Of a stretch of DNA of 64,000 nucleotides, positions 9,361-19,403 are shown piece by piece (within the stretch, counting starts at the first letter, position 1; every line of letters starts with the position of its first letter). Origin of the DNA: Candidatus Lightella neohaematopini (lineage in GTDB: Bacteria > Pseudomonadota > Gammaproteobacteria > Enterobacterales > Enterobacteriaceae); assembly GCA_025728475.1 (NCBI GenBank), contig JAOBJN010000001.1:62001-126000 (forward strand). Direction: 5' to 3'. The notes under the pieces were generated by a model that was not told the DNA's origin, searched no databases, and saw only the letters and a list, made by a program, of their open reading frames with translations. The translations under genes and the position numbers were made by a program.

Positions 9361-9882
9361 TTATAAAACTAAACTAATATTCATTTCTTTTAATATTTGT
9401 TTAATCCATAAGTCTATTCTATTAATAGATAATTCTGATTGTCTATCTTCATCTAATGCTAATCCAAGAAAATAATCATTATTTAACAAACTTTTAGACG
9501 ATTCAAAATTATAACCTGTAACAGGCCAATAACCACATAAATTTGCATTATTCTTTTTGACAATATTACTTATTATTCCTATAGCATCACAAAAATACTG
9601 TGGATAATCTTCTTGATCACCACACCCAAATATTGCAATATTTTTATCAGAGAAATCAATTTTTTTTAATATTGGTATAAAATCATCCCAATCACATTGA
9701 ACTTCACCATAATACCAAGTAGGAACACCAAATATTAAATTACTATATTTTTCTAAATCACTTTTTTTGCTATTAGCAATATCAAACAAGTCACTATTAT
9801 TTTTACCTAATTTATTATGAATAATATTAGCTATATTTTCAGTATTACCTGTATCACTACCAAAAAAAATACCTATGCTCAT
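9361..9882 (-). CDS. fldA: Flavodoxin FldA
   Basis: Small FMN electron carrier that donates electrons to BioB and, in E. coli, to the isoprenoid enzymes IspG and IspH. The N-terminus [18 protein letters not shown] has the FMN phosphate-binding loop SDTGNTE. The aromatic FMN-stacking region [16 protein letters not shown] is also present. I place the start at 9882, giving 173 aa (E. coli 176) and an AGGA element 8-11 bases upstream; an in-frame ATG at 9912 would add ten unconserved residues. Convergent with glnS, whose stop is 11 bases away. Confidence 0.96.
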   Translation of the reverse strand: MSIGIFFGSDTGNTENIANIIHNKLGKNNSDLFDIANSKKSDLEKYSNLIFGVPTWYYGEVQCDWDDFIPILKKIDFSDKNIAIFGCGDQEDYPQYFCDAIGIISNIVKKNNANLCGYWPVTGYNFESSKSLLNNDYFLGLALDEDRQSELSINRIDLWIKQILKEMNISLVL

Positions 9883-10021
9883 ATATGTCTTTCCTAAAAC
9901 ACAATAAATCAAAACAACTTATAATGTATTATTTATTTTAAATTGTCAATTACATAATATTTATATAAATAAAATAAATTAAAATTGAAAATTATATTAC
10001 TAATATATATACTAATATAAT

Positions 10022-10792
10022 ATGATAAATAATGTTGAACTTGAAGAACTAATTAATAATAAACTAAAAAGTTATAGTATAAATGATCCTTATTCTATTA
10101 ATGGATTGCAAGTAGAAGGAAAAAAAAAAGTAAGTAAAATAATTACTGGTGTAACTATTTGTCAAGAGTTAATAAATTACGCCATTAAATTAAATGCAGA
10201 TGCTATAATTGTACATCATGGTTTACTTAAACCAAAAAATGATTTAAAAATCATTGGTATAATGGCTAATAGATTAAGGTCATTATTAGCCAATAATATT
10301 AATTTATATGCATGGCATATACCATTAGATACTAACTTAGAATTAGGAAATAATGCACAATTTGCTAAATTATTAAATATTAATATTATTGGTAATTTAA
10401 ATAATTTAATAATGTATGGAAATCTTGATAAAATAATTACAAATCATGAATTATATTTGATATTAAGTAATAAATTACATTGTGATATCATACATTACAA
10501 TTACAATAATAGTTTAATTGATAAATTAGCATGGTGTACCGGTAGTGGGCATAATTACATTGAATTAGTTGCTAGATCAGGAATAAAATGTTTTATAACA
10601 GGAAATATATCTGAAAATACCATACATTACTCTCAAGAATATAAAATGAATTTTTATGCAGCTAATCATGACAATACTGAAGTTGGAGGTATTTATGCTC
10701 TTGGTAATTGGTTAAAAAATAAAAATTTTGATGTTACATTTATTAATTTGTCTATTAAAAACGATAAAAATATAATTAATAAATTTAAATAA
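10022..10792 (+). CDS. ybgI: Nif3-family dinuclear metal protein YbgI
   Basis: Member of the NIF3 / YbgI family (sometimes named GTP cyclohydrolase 1 type 2 homologue, DUF34), a hexameric protein with two metals per subunit and no settled function. Metal-site segments visible are VHHGLL (about residues 65-70) and, at the C-terminus, ANHDNTEVGGIYAL. Length is 256 aa against 247. In E. coli it lies between fldA and sucA as here. An uninterrupted A10 tract at 10120-10129 encodes Lys-Lys-Lys in frame. Confidence 0.93.
   Translation: MINNVELEELINNKLKSYSINDPYSINGLQVEGKKKVSKIITGVTICQELINYAIKLNADAIIVHHGLLKPKNDLKIIGIMANRLRSLLANNINLYAWHIPLDTNLELGNNAQFAKLLNINIIGNLNNLIMYGNLDKIITNHELYLILSNKLHCDIIHYNYNNSLIDKLAWCTGSGHNYIELVARSGIKCFITGNISENTIHYSQEYKMNFYAANHDNTEVGGIYALGNWLKNKNFDVTFINLSIKNDKNIINKFK
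10120..10129. repeat. In-frame A10 tract within ybgI
   Basis: Ten consecutive A inside an intact reading frame (GGA AAA AAA AAA GTA). Useful as a comparator for the A10 tracts that break lipB and dapB. Confidence 0.9.
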
Positions 10793-10929
10793 TTTTTTAG
10801 ATATAAAACAATTATTTAATAATAAAATTAATGATAAATTTTAATTTCGTTAAAAATTTAATAAAATATATTTTTATTAAGTGCTTTGTACTTAAATAAA
10901 AAATAAATTAACAAATTAATAATTAAATT

Positions 10930-13425
10930 ATGAAAAATTGTAAATGTTTAATTTATACAAAAATAATACATTTAATTAATAATTTTCGTCATTATGGGTA
11001 TAAATTAGCTAATCTAGATCCATTAAATTTAAGTAATAAACCATTAGTACCAGAATTAAATATTAATTATTACAAATTTACTAATATTGAGTTACAGTCA
11101 ACAGTATATATTCATAATAGAAAAATAAAAATTATTAAGTTATATAAACTGATGAAAAAAATATATTGTAATTCAATTGGTATTGAATACATGTATATAA
11201 ATAATAAAATACAAAAACTATGGATTCAAAAATATTTAGAAAAAAATAGTGACTCAACATTATTAAATAATGAAAAAAAAATAGAATTGTTAAATGATTT
11301 AATTATTGCAGAAAAATTTGAACATTATTTAAGTTACATGTTTCCCAAAGTAAAAAGATTTTCTTTAGAAGGTAGTGATGTATTAATACCAATGTTAAAA
11401 GAAACTATATATTATGCAAGTATTAATAATTTTAATGAAATAATCTTAGGTATGAGTCATAGAGGTAGATTAAATGTATTAGTAAATATTCTTGGCAAAA
11501 ATATTAATGATATAATAAATGAATTTAACAATGAAGTTAATATTAATGACGTAAAGTATCATCAAGGATTTTTTTCACAATTAAGATTTAATAATAAAGT
11601 AATAAAATTAAGTTTATTGTTTAATCCATCTCATTTAGAAATTATTTATCCAGTAGTAATGGGACTAACAAAATCACGTACCGATAAAATTACTAATTAC
11701 AATGTAATTCCTATAATAATACATGGTGATTCAGCTATTAGTGGACAAGGCATCGTCCAAGAAACTATTAATATGTCAAAAATGGATGGTTATAATAATA
11801 ATGGTACATTACATATTATTATAAATAATCAAATAGGTTTTACAACTTCTAATATTTTCAATATTTATGATCGATGTTGCTCTGATATTATAAAAATAAT
11901 ACAGTCACCAATTATTCATGTTAACGCAGATGATCCAGAAGCTTCATTATTTGTAATAAAATTTGCACTAACATTTTGTTCTACTTTTAAACAAGATGTT
12001 ATGATCAATTTAGTTTGTTATCGTAGACATGGACATAGTGAAATTGATGATCCTAACACTACGCAACCAATAATGTACAAAAAAATTAAAAATCATCCAT
12101 CAGTAATTAAATTATATTTTAATAAATTAAAAAAAAACAATATTTTAAATTATCAGTATACTAATATACTAAAAATAGATTATTTAAAAATATTAAAAAA
12201 TAATAAATTTTACAAAAATTTTACTATAAATAATGAATTTTTTAATAAAAGTATAAAGAATGATGTTTATAATCCTAAAAAAAATATTAATTATTTAATT
12301 TACCTAAATAAAATAATTAATAAAATACCAAATAGTGTTGTTTTACACCCATTAGTAAAAAAAATATATCAAAATCGTATTAATCAAGTAAATGAAAAAA
12401 AATTATTTGATTGGGGTAATACTGAAATATTAGCTTATGCTACTATAATAAATTTAGGTATTTCAGTTAGATTATCTGGTGAAGATATAATAAGAGGAAC
12501 ATTTTTTCAAAGACATATTTCAGTATATGATCAAAATAGCGGTAAATTATATACTCCGTTATCTAATATAAGGAAAAATAAATTTCAAGCATTTAATTCT
12601 ATACTATCAGAAGAAGCAGTATTAGCATTTGAATATGGTTATTCTATATTTAACAAACCATATACCTTAGTAATTTGGGAAGCACAATTTGGTGATTTTG
12701 CTAATGGAGCTCAAATAGTTATTGATCAATTTATTAGTTCTGGTGAATATAAATGGGGTATAATGTGTGGGTTAGTAATATTTTTACCTCATGGTTACGA
12801 AGGTAATGGTCCAGAACACTCTTCTGCTCGTATAGAAAGATATTTACAACTTTGTGCTTTAAATAATATGAAAGTATGTGTTCCAACTACCACTTCCCAA
12901 GTATATCATTTATTATGTACACAGGCAATTAATAATATTTGTAAGCCATTAATATTAATTTATCCAAAATCATTACTAAGAAATAAATTATCATATTCAC
13001 CATTAATAGAATTAGCGTTTAGTACTTTTAAAAAAGTAATAGATGAAATAGATAATCTTGATAAGAATAAGATAAAAAAAATTATTATATGTGTTGGCAA
13101 AATATATTATGAATTATTAAATTTAAGAAGAAAAAAAAATAAAAATTATATCGCAATTATACGTATAGAACAACTTTATCCGTTTCCAACAAGAGTACTT
13201 GGTAATATCATAAAAAAATATAAATATATTAATACTTTTATTTGGTGTCAAGAAGAACCAAAAAATCAGGGTGCTTGGTCATATTGTAAAAATTTTTTAA
13301 TAAAAATATTAGGTTATAGTAATATAAGTTATATAGGTCGTTCTTATTCAGCAACTACTGCAGAAGGTAATTTACAAACACATAATATAATACAAGATAA
13401 ATTACTTAACGAAGCAATAAATTAA
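10930..13425 (+). CDS. sucA: 2-oxoglutarate dehydrogenase E1 SucA
   Basis: Thiamine-diphosphate E1 component that decarboxylates 2-oxoglutarate and hands the succinyl group to SucB. Recognisable stretches include MSHRGRLNVLVN, HGDSAISGQGIVQET and INNQIGFTTS (cofactor and substrate site). The C-terminal half has ERYLQLCALNNM and a WCQEEPKNQGAW segment. Length is 831 aa against 933, the loss spread through linkers and the middle. It is followed 17 bases later by sucB. The sdh genes before it and sucCD after it in E. coli are absent here. Confidence 0.97.
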   Translation: MKNCKCLIYTKIIHLINNFRHYGYKLANLDPLNLSNKPLVPELNINYYKFTNIELQSTVYIHNRKIKIIKLYKLMKKIYCNSIGIEYMYINNKIQKLWIQKYLEKNSDSTLLNNEKKIELLNDLIIAEKFEHYLSYMFPKVKRFSLEGSDVLIPMLKETIYYASINNFNEIILGMSHRGRLNVLVNILGKNINDIINEFNNEVNINDVKYHQGFFSQLRFNNKVIKLSLLFNPSHLEIIYPVVMGLTKSRTDKITNYNVIPIIIHGDSAISGQGIVQETINMSKMDGYNNNGTLHIIINNQIGFTTSNIFNIYDRCCSDIIKIIQSPIIHVNADDPEASLFVIKFALTFCSTFKQDVMINLVCYRRHGHSEIDDPNTTQPIMYKKIKNHPSVIKLYFNKLKKNNILNYQYTNILKIDYLKILKNNKFYKNFTINNEFFNKSIKNDVYNPKKNINYLIYLNKIINKIPNSVVLHPLVKKIYQNRINQVNEKKLFDWGNTEILAYATIINLGISVRLSGEDIIRGTFFQRHISVYDQNSGKLYTPLSNIRKNKFQAFNSILSEEAVLAFEYGYSIFNKPYTLVIWEAQFGDFANGAQIVIDQFISSGEYKWGIMCGLVIFLPHGYEGNGPEHSSARIERYLQLCALNNMKVCVPTTTSQVYHLLCTQAINNICKPLILIYPKSLLRNKLSYSPLIELAFSTFKKVIDEIDNLDKNKIKKIIICVGKIYYELLNLRRKKNKNYIAIIRIEQLYPFPTRVLGNIIKKYKYINTFIWCQEEPKNQGAWSYCKNFLIKILGYSNISYIGRSYSATTAEGNLQTHNIIQDKLLNEAIN

Positions 13426-13442
13426 GAATAACAGGATTTAGT

Positions 13443-14582
13443 ATGAGTATTATAAATATAATTGTACCTGAATTACCAGAATCAATTAATAGTGCTACAA
13501 TAATAATATGGCATAAAAATATTGGGGACTATGTAAATTATAATGATATTCTTGTAGAAGTAGAGACAGATAAAGTAATATTAGAAATACCAGCTAAAAC
13601 TAATGGTGTATTGGTAAATATTAAATCAAAAGTAGGCTCTATTGTTGTTTCTAAACAAGTTATAGGTACTATAAAGTCATCTATTATTAGTAGTAATAAT
13701 AAGATACTAACTAATAATAAATTATTTGATAAAATTAATATACATAATTTAATTATAAATAAACTAAGTAATAATCTAAGTCCATCAGTTAGACGATTAA
13801 TAAATAAATATAATGTAAACATTAATAATATTATTAATAAAAATAAAATAACTAGTAAGAAAACTATAAATTTAGCACATAGACGTACTATAAAATATAT
13901 ACCTATGTCTAATTTACGCAAAAAAATAGCAGGAAAATTAATAAAAGCAAAAAATAATACTGCTATGGTAACTACTTTTAATGAAATTAATATGAAACCA
14001 TTAATTAATATAAAGAAAAAATATGGTAAAGATTTTAAATCTACATATGGAATAAAATTAGGATTTATGTCTTTTTATTTAAAAGCAGTAGTTGAAGCAT
14101 TAAAGTTAGTTCCAGAAATCAATGCTTTTATTAGTAATAATAATATTGCATATTATAATTATTTTGATATTAATATAGCTATGTCAACAAAAAATGGTTT
14201 AATTACTCCTATTATTAAAGATGTTGATAAATTAAGTATTTATAAAATTGAAAAAATAATAAAACAATTATCTTTCAAAAGTAGAATAAATAAATTAACA
14301 TCGAAAGATTTAATTAATGGTAATTTTACTATTACTAATGGTGGTGTATTTGGATCGTTGATATCAACTCCAATCGTTAACATGCCGCAAGTAGGTATTT
14401 TAGGATTACATACTATTAAAGATAGAACAGTAGTATTAGATAAAAAAATTATTATTCTACCTATGATGTATGTTGCTTTATCATATGATCACAAAATTAT
14501 AGATGGTAAAGAAGCTATTAAATTTTTATTAAAAATAAAAGATATTGTAGAGAATCCAATAAAGCTATTATTTAATTATTGA
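13443..14582 (+). CDS. sucB: 2-oxoglutarate dehydrogenase E2 SucB
   Basis: Dihydrolipoyl succinyltransferase core of the ODH complex. Domains in order: one lipoyl domain with the modified lysine in VETDKVILEIPA (about residue 43), a peripheral-subunit-binding region near SPSVRRLINKYN, and the catalytic domain ending in SYDHKIIDGKEA (His and Asp of the acyltransferase site). Length is 379 aa against 405. AGGA precedes the ATG. It ends in TGA at 14580-14582, the only TGA stop I found in the window; reading through it would continue in frame across the tRNA-Lys gene to a TAA at 14772. Confidence 0.97.
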   Translation: MSIINIIVPELPESINSATIIIWHKNIGDYVNYNDILVEVETDKVILEIPAKTNGVLVNIKSKVGSIVVSKQVIGTIKSSIISSNNKILTNNKLFDKINIHNLIINKLSNNLSPSVRRLINKYNVNINNIINKNKITSKKTINLAHRRTIKYIPMSNLRKKIAGKLIKAKNNTAMVTTFNEINMKPLINIKKKYGKDFKSTYGIKLGFMSFYLKAVVEALKLVPEINAFISNNNIAYYNYFDINIAMSTKNGLITPIIKDVDKLSIYKIEKIIKQLSFKSRINKLTSKDLINGNFTITNGGVFGSLISTPIVNMPQVGILGLHTIKDRTVVLDKKIIILPMMYVALSYDHKIIDGKEAIKFLLKIKDIVENPIKLLFNY

Positions 14583-14662
14583 ATTATTATTTTATTTATT
14601 AAGTGTAATAAATATTTTATATTAAGAAAAATGTATATATTACTAATTATGAAAGTTTTTGA

Positions 14663-14668
14663 TATAAT
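14663..14668 (+). promoter_or_regulatory. Possible -10 box for tRNA-Lys
   Basis: Perfect TATAAT 28 bases upstream of tRNA-Lys. The hexamer 17 bases further upstream (TTACTA) is a poor -35. Suggestive only. Confidence 0.3.
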
Positions 14669-14696
14669 ATCTAATTTATTTATTATAAATAAATTT

Positions 14697-14769
14697 GGGT
14701 CGTTAGCTCAGTTGGTAGAGCAGTTGACTTTTAATCAATTGGTCACAGGTTCAAATCCTGTACGACCCA
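14697..14769 (+). tRNA. tRNA-Lys (TTT)
   Basis: Cloverleaf of 73 nt: acceptor GGGTCGT/ACGACCC with discriminator A, D arm GCTCAGTTGGTAGAGC, anticodon loop CTTTTAA (anticodon TTT), T loop TTCAAAT. Downstream of sucB as lysT is downstream of the suc-tol region in E. coli. CCA is not encoded. Confidence 0.97.
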
Positions 14770-14817
14770 TTTAATGATTAATATTAGTTTTATGATAAAA
14801 ATTATAACTTTAATGTA

Positions 14818-15876
14818 ATGTTAAAAAAAACTATTGCAATATTATTTGGAGGAAAATCTACTGAATATGAGATATCATTATCTTCTGCCACTAATTTAAT
14901 AAAAGTAATAGATAGAAATAAATATAATATTTTATTAATTAAAATAGATAAGTTAGGAAAATGGTATTTATATAGCACTAATAACTTATTAAATAAAAAT
15001 GAATTATTACTAAAAAATCAAATAGCTATTGTATTAGGTAATAAATATAATTTAGTTAATACTAAAAATAATATGTTGTTACCAAAAATTGATGTAGTAT
15101 TTCCAATGTTGCATGGTTTTTACGGAGAAAGTGGTGCTATTCAAGGCTTATTAAATTTATTAAATATTCCATACGTAAGTACTGATATTATTGGATCATC
15201 AATTTGTATTGATAAAGACATAACAAAACGATTATTAAAAAAACTAAATATCAATGTAGCACCATTTATTACTTTATATAAAGATAGTTATATACCTAGT
15301 TTTGATAGTATTACTAAAAAATTAAAACTACCATGGTTTATTAAACCAGCTAGACACGGTTCATCAATTGGTATTAGTAAAGTAAATAATTATTATGAAT
15401 TTGTTAATGCACTAAAATTAGCTTTTAACTTAGATAAAAAGATTTTAATAGAACAATCAATAACTGCTAGAGAAATTGAAATAGGAATTATAGGTAATAA
15501 ATTTCCTAAAGTTAGTGTTTGTGGAGAAATTATTACTAACAATAATTTTTATTCTTATTATGATAAGTATATAAATAATCAAAATATTAAGTTAATTATA
15601 CCAGCTCAATTAAATCATATTATAGTAAAAAAAATTAGGAAATTAGCAATTAAAATATACTTATTTCTAGGTTGTAATATTATGGCAAGAATAGATTTCT
15701 TATTGCAAAGAAATAGTAATATAATAGTTAATGAGATTAATACTATTCCTGGATTTACTAGTAATAGTATGTTTCCAAAATTATTTATAGCAAAAGGTTT
15801 AAGTTATAGTAAATTAATAGATAAATTAATATTACTAGCTATACAAAGAAATAAAGAAAAAATAATTATGTTATAA
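14818..15876 (+). CDS. ddlA: D-alanine--D-alanine ligase, DdlA type
   Basis: ATP-grasp ligase that makes D-Ala-D-Ala for MurF. Typical segments: ILFGGKSTEYEISLSSA at the N-terminus, DKDITKRLLKKLNINVAPFI, FIKPARHGSSIGISKV and NEINTIPGFTSNSMFPKLF. The sequence tracks E. coli DdlA rather than DdlB (IDKLGKWYL, APFITLYK). Length is 352 aa against 364. It stands alone between tRNA-Lys and bioA, away from both E. coli ddlA and the dcw cluster, where ddlB has been lost. Its end overlaps the convergent bioA by 11 bases. Confidence 0.93.
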   Translation: MLKKTIAILFGGKSTEYEISLSSATNLIKVIDRNKYNILLIKIDKLGKWYLYSTNNLLNKNELLLKNQIAIVLGNKYNLVNTKNNMLLPKIDVVFPMLHGFYGESGAIQGLLNLLNIPYVSTDIIGSSICIDKDITKRLLKKLNINVAPFITLYKDSYIPSFDSITKKLKLPWFIKPARHGSSIGISKVNNYYEFVNALKLAFNLDKKILIEQSITAREIEIGIIGNKFPKVSVCGEIITNNNFYSYYDKYINNQNIKLIIPAQLNHIIVKKIRKLAIKIYLFLGCNIMARIDFLLQRNSNIIVNEINTIPGFTSNSMFPKLFIAKGLSYSKLIDKLILLAIQRNKEKIIML

Positions 15877-17155
15877 TAAAATTACTATTAATATTCAAAG
15901 ATTCTTTTATAGCACTAGTAAGTATTTTTAATGCTGTTTGTTTAATAATATATGGTGGCATAATATATATTAATTTATTAAATGGTCTTATCCAAACTCC
16001 ATACTCGATAAACCAATGTTGTATATTAGCAATATTTATTTTATATTTAGTTTCAACTACTCCAATAGCTCCTAATATTCTTACATCTTGTACTTTTTCA
16101 TGATCTATTAAAGGAAGTAAATCTTCTTTTAATTGCTCATTAATCATAAGTACACATTTTTTCCAATTGTACTTATTCAATAATCTTAAACTAGCATTAG
16201 CAGCTACACAAGCTAATGGATTTCCCATAAAAGTTGGTCCATGCATAAAACATTTAATATCATTATTACTAATAATATTAGCAATTTTTCTATTAGTAAT
16301 AGTTGCAGCTAGTGTCATAGTACCTCCAGTTAGAGCCTTACCTATACACAAAATATCTGGTACAATTTTTGCATAATTACAAGCAAATAATTTACCAGTT
16401 CTACCGAAACCAGTAGCTATTTCATCTGCAATAAGTAAAATCTTATACTTGTCACATAATTTACGTATATGTACTAAATATTGAGGATGATAGAAATGCA
16501 TACCTCCAGCACCTTGTACAATAGGTTCTAAAATAATTGCTGCTACATTACGATGATTTAATTTTACTAAATTATCTAAATGATTAGTATCATTAGTCCA
16601 CACATCATGAAAACGACATTTAGAAACATTGACAAATAATTGATTAGAAAAATAATTTCTATAAATTCTATGTATGGAATTATAAGGATCAGATACTGAC
16701 ATTGCTCCAAATGTATCACCATGATAACTATTATATAATGCTATAAATTTATTTTTTGATATATTTAATGAATACCAATATTGTAATGCCATTTTAATTG
16801 CTACTTCCACAGAAACTGACCCAGAATCAGCTAAAAATATACAATTTAAATTACCTGGAGTTACCTTAATAAGATTTTTACATAATTCTATTGCAGGTAT
16901 ATGAGTTATCCCCCCAAACATAACATGAGACATATACTTAATTTGTTTTTTTAAAGCTCTGTTTATTACTGGATGATTATAACCATGAATTGCTGACCAC
17001 CATGAAGACATACCATCAATTAATTTTTTTCCATTACTTAATACTAATTTATAACTATAAGCATAATTAATTTGATATGTTGGTAATGGATTACTCATAG
17101 AGGCATATGGATGCCATATATATTTTCTATCAAATTTTAAATTATTAATATTCAT
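15866..17155 (-). CDS. bioA: DAPA aminotransferase BioA
   Basis: PLP enzyme that converts KAPA to 7,8-diaminopelargonate using S-adenosylmethionine as amino donor. Family segments: GMSSWWSAIHGYNHP near residue 50, ADSGSVSVEVAIKMA, a class III aminotransferase stretch LLIADEIATGFGRTGKLF, and the PLP lysine in CIGKALTGG. Length equals E. coli (429 aa). Divergent from bioB across 86 bases as in E. coli. I find no bioO-like dyad for BirA in that gap, so regulation may be lost. Confidence 0.97.
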   Translation of the reverse strand: MNINNLKFDRKYIWHPYASMSNPLPTYQINYAYSYKLVLSNGKKLIDGMSSWWSAIHGYNHPVINRALKKQIKYMSHVMFGGITHIPAIELCKNLIKVTPGNLNCIFLADSGSVSVEVAIKMALQYWYSLNISKNKFIALYNSYHGDTFGAMSVSDPYNSIHRIYRNYFSNQLFVNVSKCRFHDVWTNDTNHLDNLVKLNHRNVAAIILEPIVQGAGGMHFYHPQYLVHIRKLCDKYKILLIADEIATGFGRTGKLFACNYAKIVPDILCIGKALTGGTMTLAATITNRKIANIISNNDIKCFMHGPTFMGNPLACVAANASLRLLNKYNWKKCVLMINEQLKEDLLPLIDHEKVQDVRILGAIGVVETKYKINIANIQHWFIEYGVWIRPFNKLIYIMPPYIIKQTALKILTSAIKESLNINSNFIIT

Positions 17156-17241
17156 TTTTTTCTATTTTATTAAAAATAAATAATGTATAATTTTATTAAT
17201 TAAAAAATTAAGCTATTTAAATTACTATATAGGGAAATATT

Positions 17242-18246
17242 ATGTCAACTAATCAATTGTGGACTATAGATAAAATTAAAAAAATTCTGAATAAACCATT
17301 TCTTGACTTATTATTTACTGCGCAAAATGTCCATCGTAAAAATTTTGTTGCTAACAAAATACAAATTAGTACTTTAATGTCAATTAAAACTGGATTATGT
17401 CCAGAAGATTGTAAGTATTGTGCACAAAGTGCTAGAAATAATACAGGATTAAAAAATCAACAATTAGTTGAATTAGAACAAGTAATTAATGCAGCAAAAA
17501 AGGCTAAAGATTCTGGTGCAACCAGATTTTGTATGGGTGCTGCTTGGAGAAATCCTCATGATCGTGATATGCCATTATTAGAACAAATGATAAAAAGTGT
17601 TAAAAATATCGGACTAGAAACATGTATGACTTTAGGTATGTTAAATGAACAACAAGCCTATAGATTAGCTAAAGCAGGATTAGATTTCTACAATCATAAT
17701 TTAGATACTTCTCCTGAATTTTATAAAAATATTACTACTACGCATAGTTATCAAGATAGATTAAATTCTTTAAATGTAGTACGAAAAGCTAATATTAAGA
17801 TATGTTCTGGTGGTATTTTGGGATTAGGAGAAACTATAGATGATCGTGTTAATTTATTGTTACAATTAGCTAATTTACCTAAACCACCAGAAAGTATTCC
17901 TATTAATATGTTGGTTAAAATTAAAGGTACTCCCTTAGCTAATAATAATAATATTGATCCATTCGAATTTATTCGTGTAGTGGCTACAACAAGAATTATA
18001 ATGCCAAAATCTTACATACGTTTAGCTGCTGGACGTGAATATATGAATGAACAAACTCAAGCATTATGTTTTATTGCTGGAGCAAATTCAATATTTTACG
18101 GTGAAAAACTACTTACTACATTAAATCCATCATGCAAAAAAGACAAGTTATTATTTAATAAGTTAAATATAATAACAGAATCAAATATAATTGATACTAA
18201 AGAACAACAAATATCTAATAACAAATATTATGATGCATCAATATAA
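17242..18246 (+). CDS. bioB: Biotin synthase BioB
   Basis: Radical-SAM enzyme that inserts sulfur into dethiobiotin, the last step to biotin. The radical cluster motif is CPEDCKYC (about residues 53-60). The [2Fe-2S] ligand Cys regions ([36 protein letters not shown]) and the conserved Arg in [10 protein letters not shown] are all present. Length is 334 aa against 346. AGGGA precedes the ATG. Needs flavodoxin and Fe-S delivery, both encoded here. Its 3' end overlaps bioF. Confidence 0.98.
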   Translation: MSTNQLWTIDKIKKILNKPFLDLLFTAQNVHRKNFVANKIQISTLMSIKTGLCPEDCKYCAQSARNNTGLKNQQLVELEQVINAAKKAKDSGATRFCMGAAWRNPHDRDMPLLEQMIKSVKNIGLETCMTLGMLNEQQAYRLAKAGLDFYNHNLDTSPEFYKNITTTHSYQDRLNSLNVVRKANIKICSGGILGLGETIDDRVNLLLQLANLPKPPESIPINMLVKIKGTPLANNNNIDPFEFIRVVATTRIIMPKSYIRLAAGREYMNEQTQALCFIAGANSIFYGEKLLTTLNPSCKKDKLLFNKLNIITESNIIDTKEQQISNNKYYDASI

Positions 18247-19396
18247 TAATTGGCTAAATAAGTTCGATAAAGTAATAACTAAAAGAAAAAAATTACTAAT
18301 ATATAGATATAGAAAAACTATTACTAATAGTAATGCTCGTTTAATTACTTTTTTAAACAAAAAGTATATTAATTTTTCTAGTAATGATTACTTAGGTTTA
18401 GCAAATCATCCACAAGTAATATCGTCTTACCAAAAAGAAGTTAAAATTAGTGGAACGAGTACCAGTAGTTCTGGACATATTATTGGATATAGTATTAAAC
18501 ATAAAATTTTAGAAAAAAAATTAGCAAATTTATTAGATTATCCAAATGCTATATTATTTAATTCTGGTTTTGATGCCAATCAAGCTATTATTAGTACTAT
18601 TATAGATAAAAATGACTGTGTTATTACAGATCGATTGATACATGCTTCAATAATATCTGCAGTTGTACAATCATCAGGAACTTTAAAAAGATTTAGTCAT
18701 AATAATATGATATCATTAGATAAGATACTAAAAACAACAAATAAGTATACTAATAAGTTAATAATAACAGAAGGTGTTTTTAGTATGGATGGTGATCAAG
18801 CACCTTTACAAAAAATTATGATGCATGCTAAAACTAATAATAGTTGGGTAATGATTGATGATGCCCATGGATTTGGAGTTTTAGGTAAAAATGGAAAAGG
18901 TAGTACTTACTTAAAAAATTGCAAACCAGAGATATTAGTGATTACTTTTAGTAAAGCAATAGGTGTAAGTGGTGCAGCAATATTATGTAAATATAAAATA
19001 CTAGCAGATTATTTAATTCAGTGTGCACGTCAATTAATATATAGTACATCATTATCTATTGCTCAAATTAACGCAATTGATACAGCTATAACTATTATGC
19101 AAGAAAGTAATTACTTAAGAAGAAGATTAAGACGTAATATCCAAAGATTTAAACATGGAATGAAAAAATTAAAATTAAAATTAATTCCATCTAATACAGC
19201 AATTCAGTCTATTATATTTAATAATAATATACATGTTCTTAATTTAGTTAAGAAAGCACGTAATCATGGTATATGGTTAAATGCTATTAGACCACCAACA
19301 GTACCAGTATCTTCACCAAGAATACGTATTACATTAACTGCTATGCATAGAAAACATGATATAGATGATTTATTAAAATTATTATCATCTTGCTAA
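18233..19396 (+). CDS. bioF: 8-amino-7-oxononanoate synthase BioF
   Basis: PLP enzyme that condenses pimeloyl-ACP/CoA with alanine. Visible: [27 protein letters not shown], the [13 protein letters not shown]sp region, and the PLP lysine in [13 protein letters not shown] chose the second ATG of an ATGATG pair (18233), giving 387 aa against 384; upstream in-frame codons lie inside bioB and are not conserved. Overlaps bioB by 14 bases, suggesting translational coupling in a bioBFCD operon. Confidence 0.96.
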   Translation: MHQYNNWLNKFDKVITKRKKLLIYRYRKTITNSNARLITFLNKKYINFSSNDYLGLANHPQVISSYQKEVKISGTSTSSSGHIIGYSIKHKILEKKLANLLDYPNAILFNSGFDANQAIISTIIDKNDCVITDRLIHASIISAVVQSSGTLKRFSHNNMISLDKILKTTNKYTNKLIITEGVFSMDGDQAPLQKIMMHAKTNNSWVMIDDAHGFGVLGKNGKGSTYLKNCKPEILVITFSKAIGVSGAAILCKYKILADYLIQCARQLIYSTSLSIAQINAIDTAITIMQESNYLRRRLRRNIQRFKHGMKKLKLKLIPSNTAIQSIIFNNNIHVLNLVKKARNHGIWLNAIRPPTVPVSSPRIRITLTAMHRKHDIDDLLKLLSSC

Positions 19397-19403
19397 TAAT
19401 AAC

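Noticed and set aside
13538..13921. Open frame of 127 codons antisense to sucB
   Set aside because: Leu/Ile-rich shadow of the conserved sucB lipoyl region with no domain of its own; a typical by-product of AT-rich coding DNA. Similar shadows inside leuS, bioD, aceE, recA and dapB were dropped for the same reason.
18191..18232. Longer N-terminus for bioF
   Set aside because: The extra codons lie within bioB and do not match the family; ATG at 18233 gives the expected length.
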